A stretch of 64,000 bases of DNA, from positions 248,001 through 312,000 of the forward strand of contig CAILMF010000055.1 in NCBI GenBank assembly GCA_903835235.1, read 5' to 3'. The notes beneath the pieces were generated by a model. The model made no database searches. It was not told the DNA's origin and saw nothing but the letters and a program-made list of their open reading frames with translations. The stretch's first letter is position 1. Each line of letters starts with the position of its first letter. A program made the translations under genes and the position numbers. The DNA comes from an uncultured Rhodospirillales bacterium (GTDB taxonomy: Bacteria; Pseudomonadota; Alphaproteobacteria; Acetobacterales; Acetobacteraceae). Positions 63,901 through 64,000 of this stretch are shown piece by piece.

Positions 63901-64000
63901 GCGCGGGCCGGGGCCGGGCTGTATCGCGACCTGGCGGTGGGCGCTGCGCCGGATGGCGCGGAAGTGTGGGCCGAGCAGGGCAGCCATCTGCCGGGGTTTT
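60898..64000 (+). CDS. glgX-malQ: Fused glycogen debranching enzyme (GlgX) and 4-alpha-glucanotransferase (MalQ), partial
   Basis: One uninterrupted frame starts at GTG 60898 ([25 protein letters not shown]), overlapping glgA by 8 bp, and runs to the window end with no stop (1034 residues here). Residues about 1-640 are GlgX: N-terminal CBM48-type, [41 protein letters not shown] (nucleophile Asp), [10 protein letters not shown] (acid Glu), [16 protein letters not shown], then [15 protein letters not shown]. After about residue 800 MalQ begins: [61 protein letters not shown]. It removes branches and reshuffles maltodextrins. Fusion of the two is unusual compared with separate genes in most bacteria. 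Confidence 0.9.
   Translation, partial: [1034 protein letters not shown]

Overview
The window is a high-GC alphaproteobacterial chromosome interrupted by one integrated element of about 42.5 kb with clearly lower GC. The flanks carry a TTT-family (Bug/TctC) binding protein, a GMC oxidoreductase beside a branched-chain amino acid ABC cassette, and a compact glycogen operon ending in a glgX-malQ fusion. This suggests an Acetobacteraceae / Roseomonas-like host; that placement is inference from gene content and composition.

Left flank (1-1016): the 5' part of a peptidase M19 (membrane dipeptidase-like) gene on the minus strand, then an intact tRNA-Thr(CGU). The last 45 bp of this tRNA (972-1016) recur exactly at 43448-43492. 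They are the attachment repeats of the element, whose tyrosine integrase lies at the right end.

Element (about 1017-43492): a podovirus-like prophage joined to a plasmid/conjugation-type module. The left end has small unknown genes, a rightward early operon (2225-3731) including a possible ssDNA-binding protein, and a DNA methyltransferase with a C-terminal nuclease-like domain. A long leftward late region (31181 to 6640) encodes zinc ribbons, a head-tail adaptor and tail protein, secreted-type fibres, a muralytic ejection protein, small and large terminase, portal, scaffold, major capsid, further tail proteins, and a lysin/holin cassette. Five copies of TAGTGTTACAAC-like sites sit 26-27 nt (once 46 nt) before late genes and are likely late promoters. 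Most late genes have no Shine-Dalgarno (SD) sequence, and several virion proteins carry signal peptides and Ser/Thr/Ala repeats of a style I associate with Patescibacteria-type sequences. The right third (31.2-43.3 kb) holds ArdC antirestriction, an HNH-like protein, many tiny ORFs, a CHC2 zinc-finger primase, a replication-relaxation protein, two VirD4/HerA-like ATPases, a repeat-rich non-coding block (possible origin), an AlpA regulator and the integrase. Many genes here have strong SD sites, so the two halves may differ in ancestry.

Right flank (43493-64000): tctC-like gene (minus); GMC oxidoreductase; a liv-type operon (binding protein, livG, livF, livH, livM) with a tandem 30-bp duplication between livG and livF; an unknown convergent gene; two long palindromes; a small secreted protein; a LysR regulator; then glgP-glgB-glgC-glgA-glgX/malQ, tightly packed, with the last gene running off the window. 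The glycogen genes form one pathway: ADP-glucose synthesis (GlgC), elongation (GlgA), branching (GlgB), phosphorolysis (GlgP) and debranching/glucan transfer (GlgX-MalQ).
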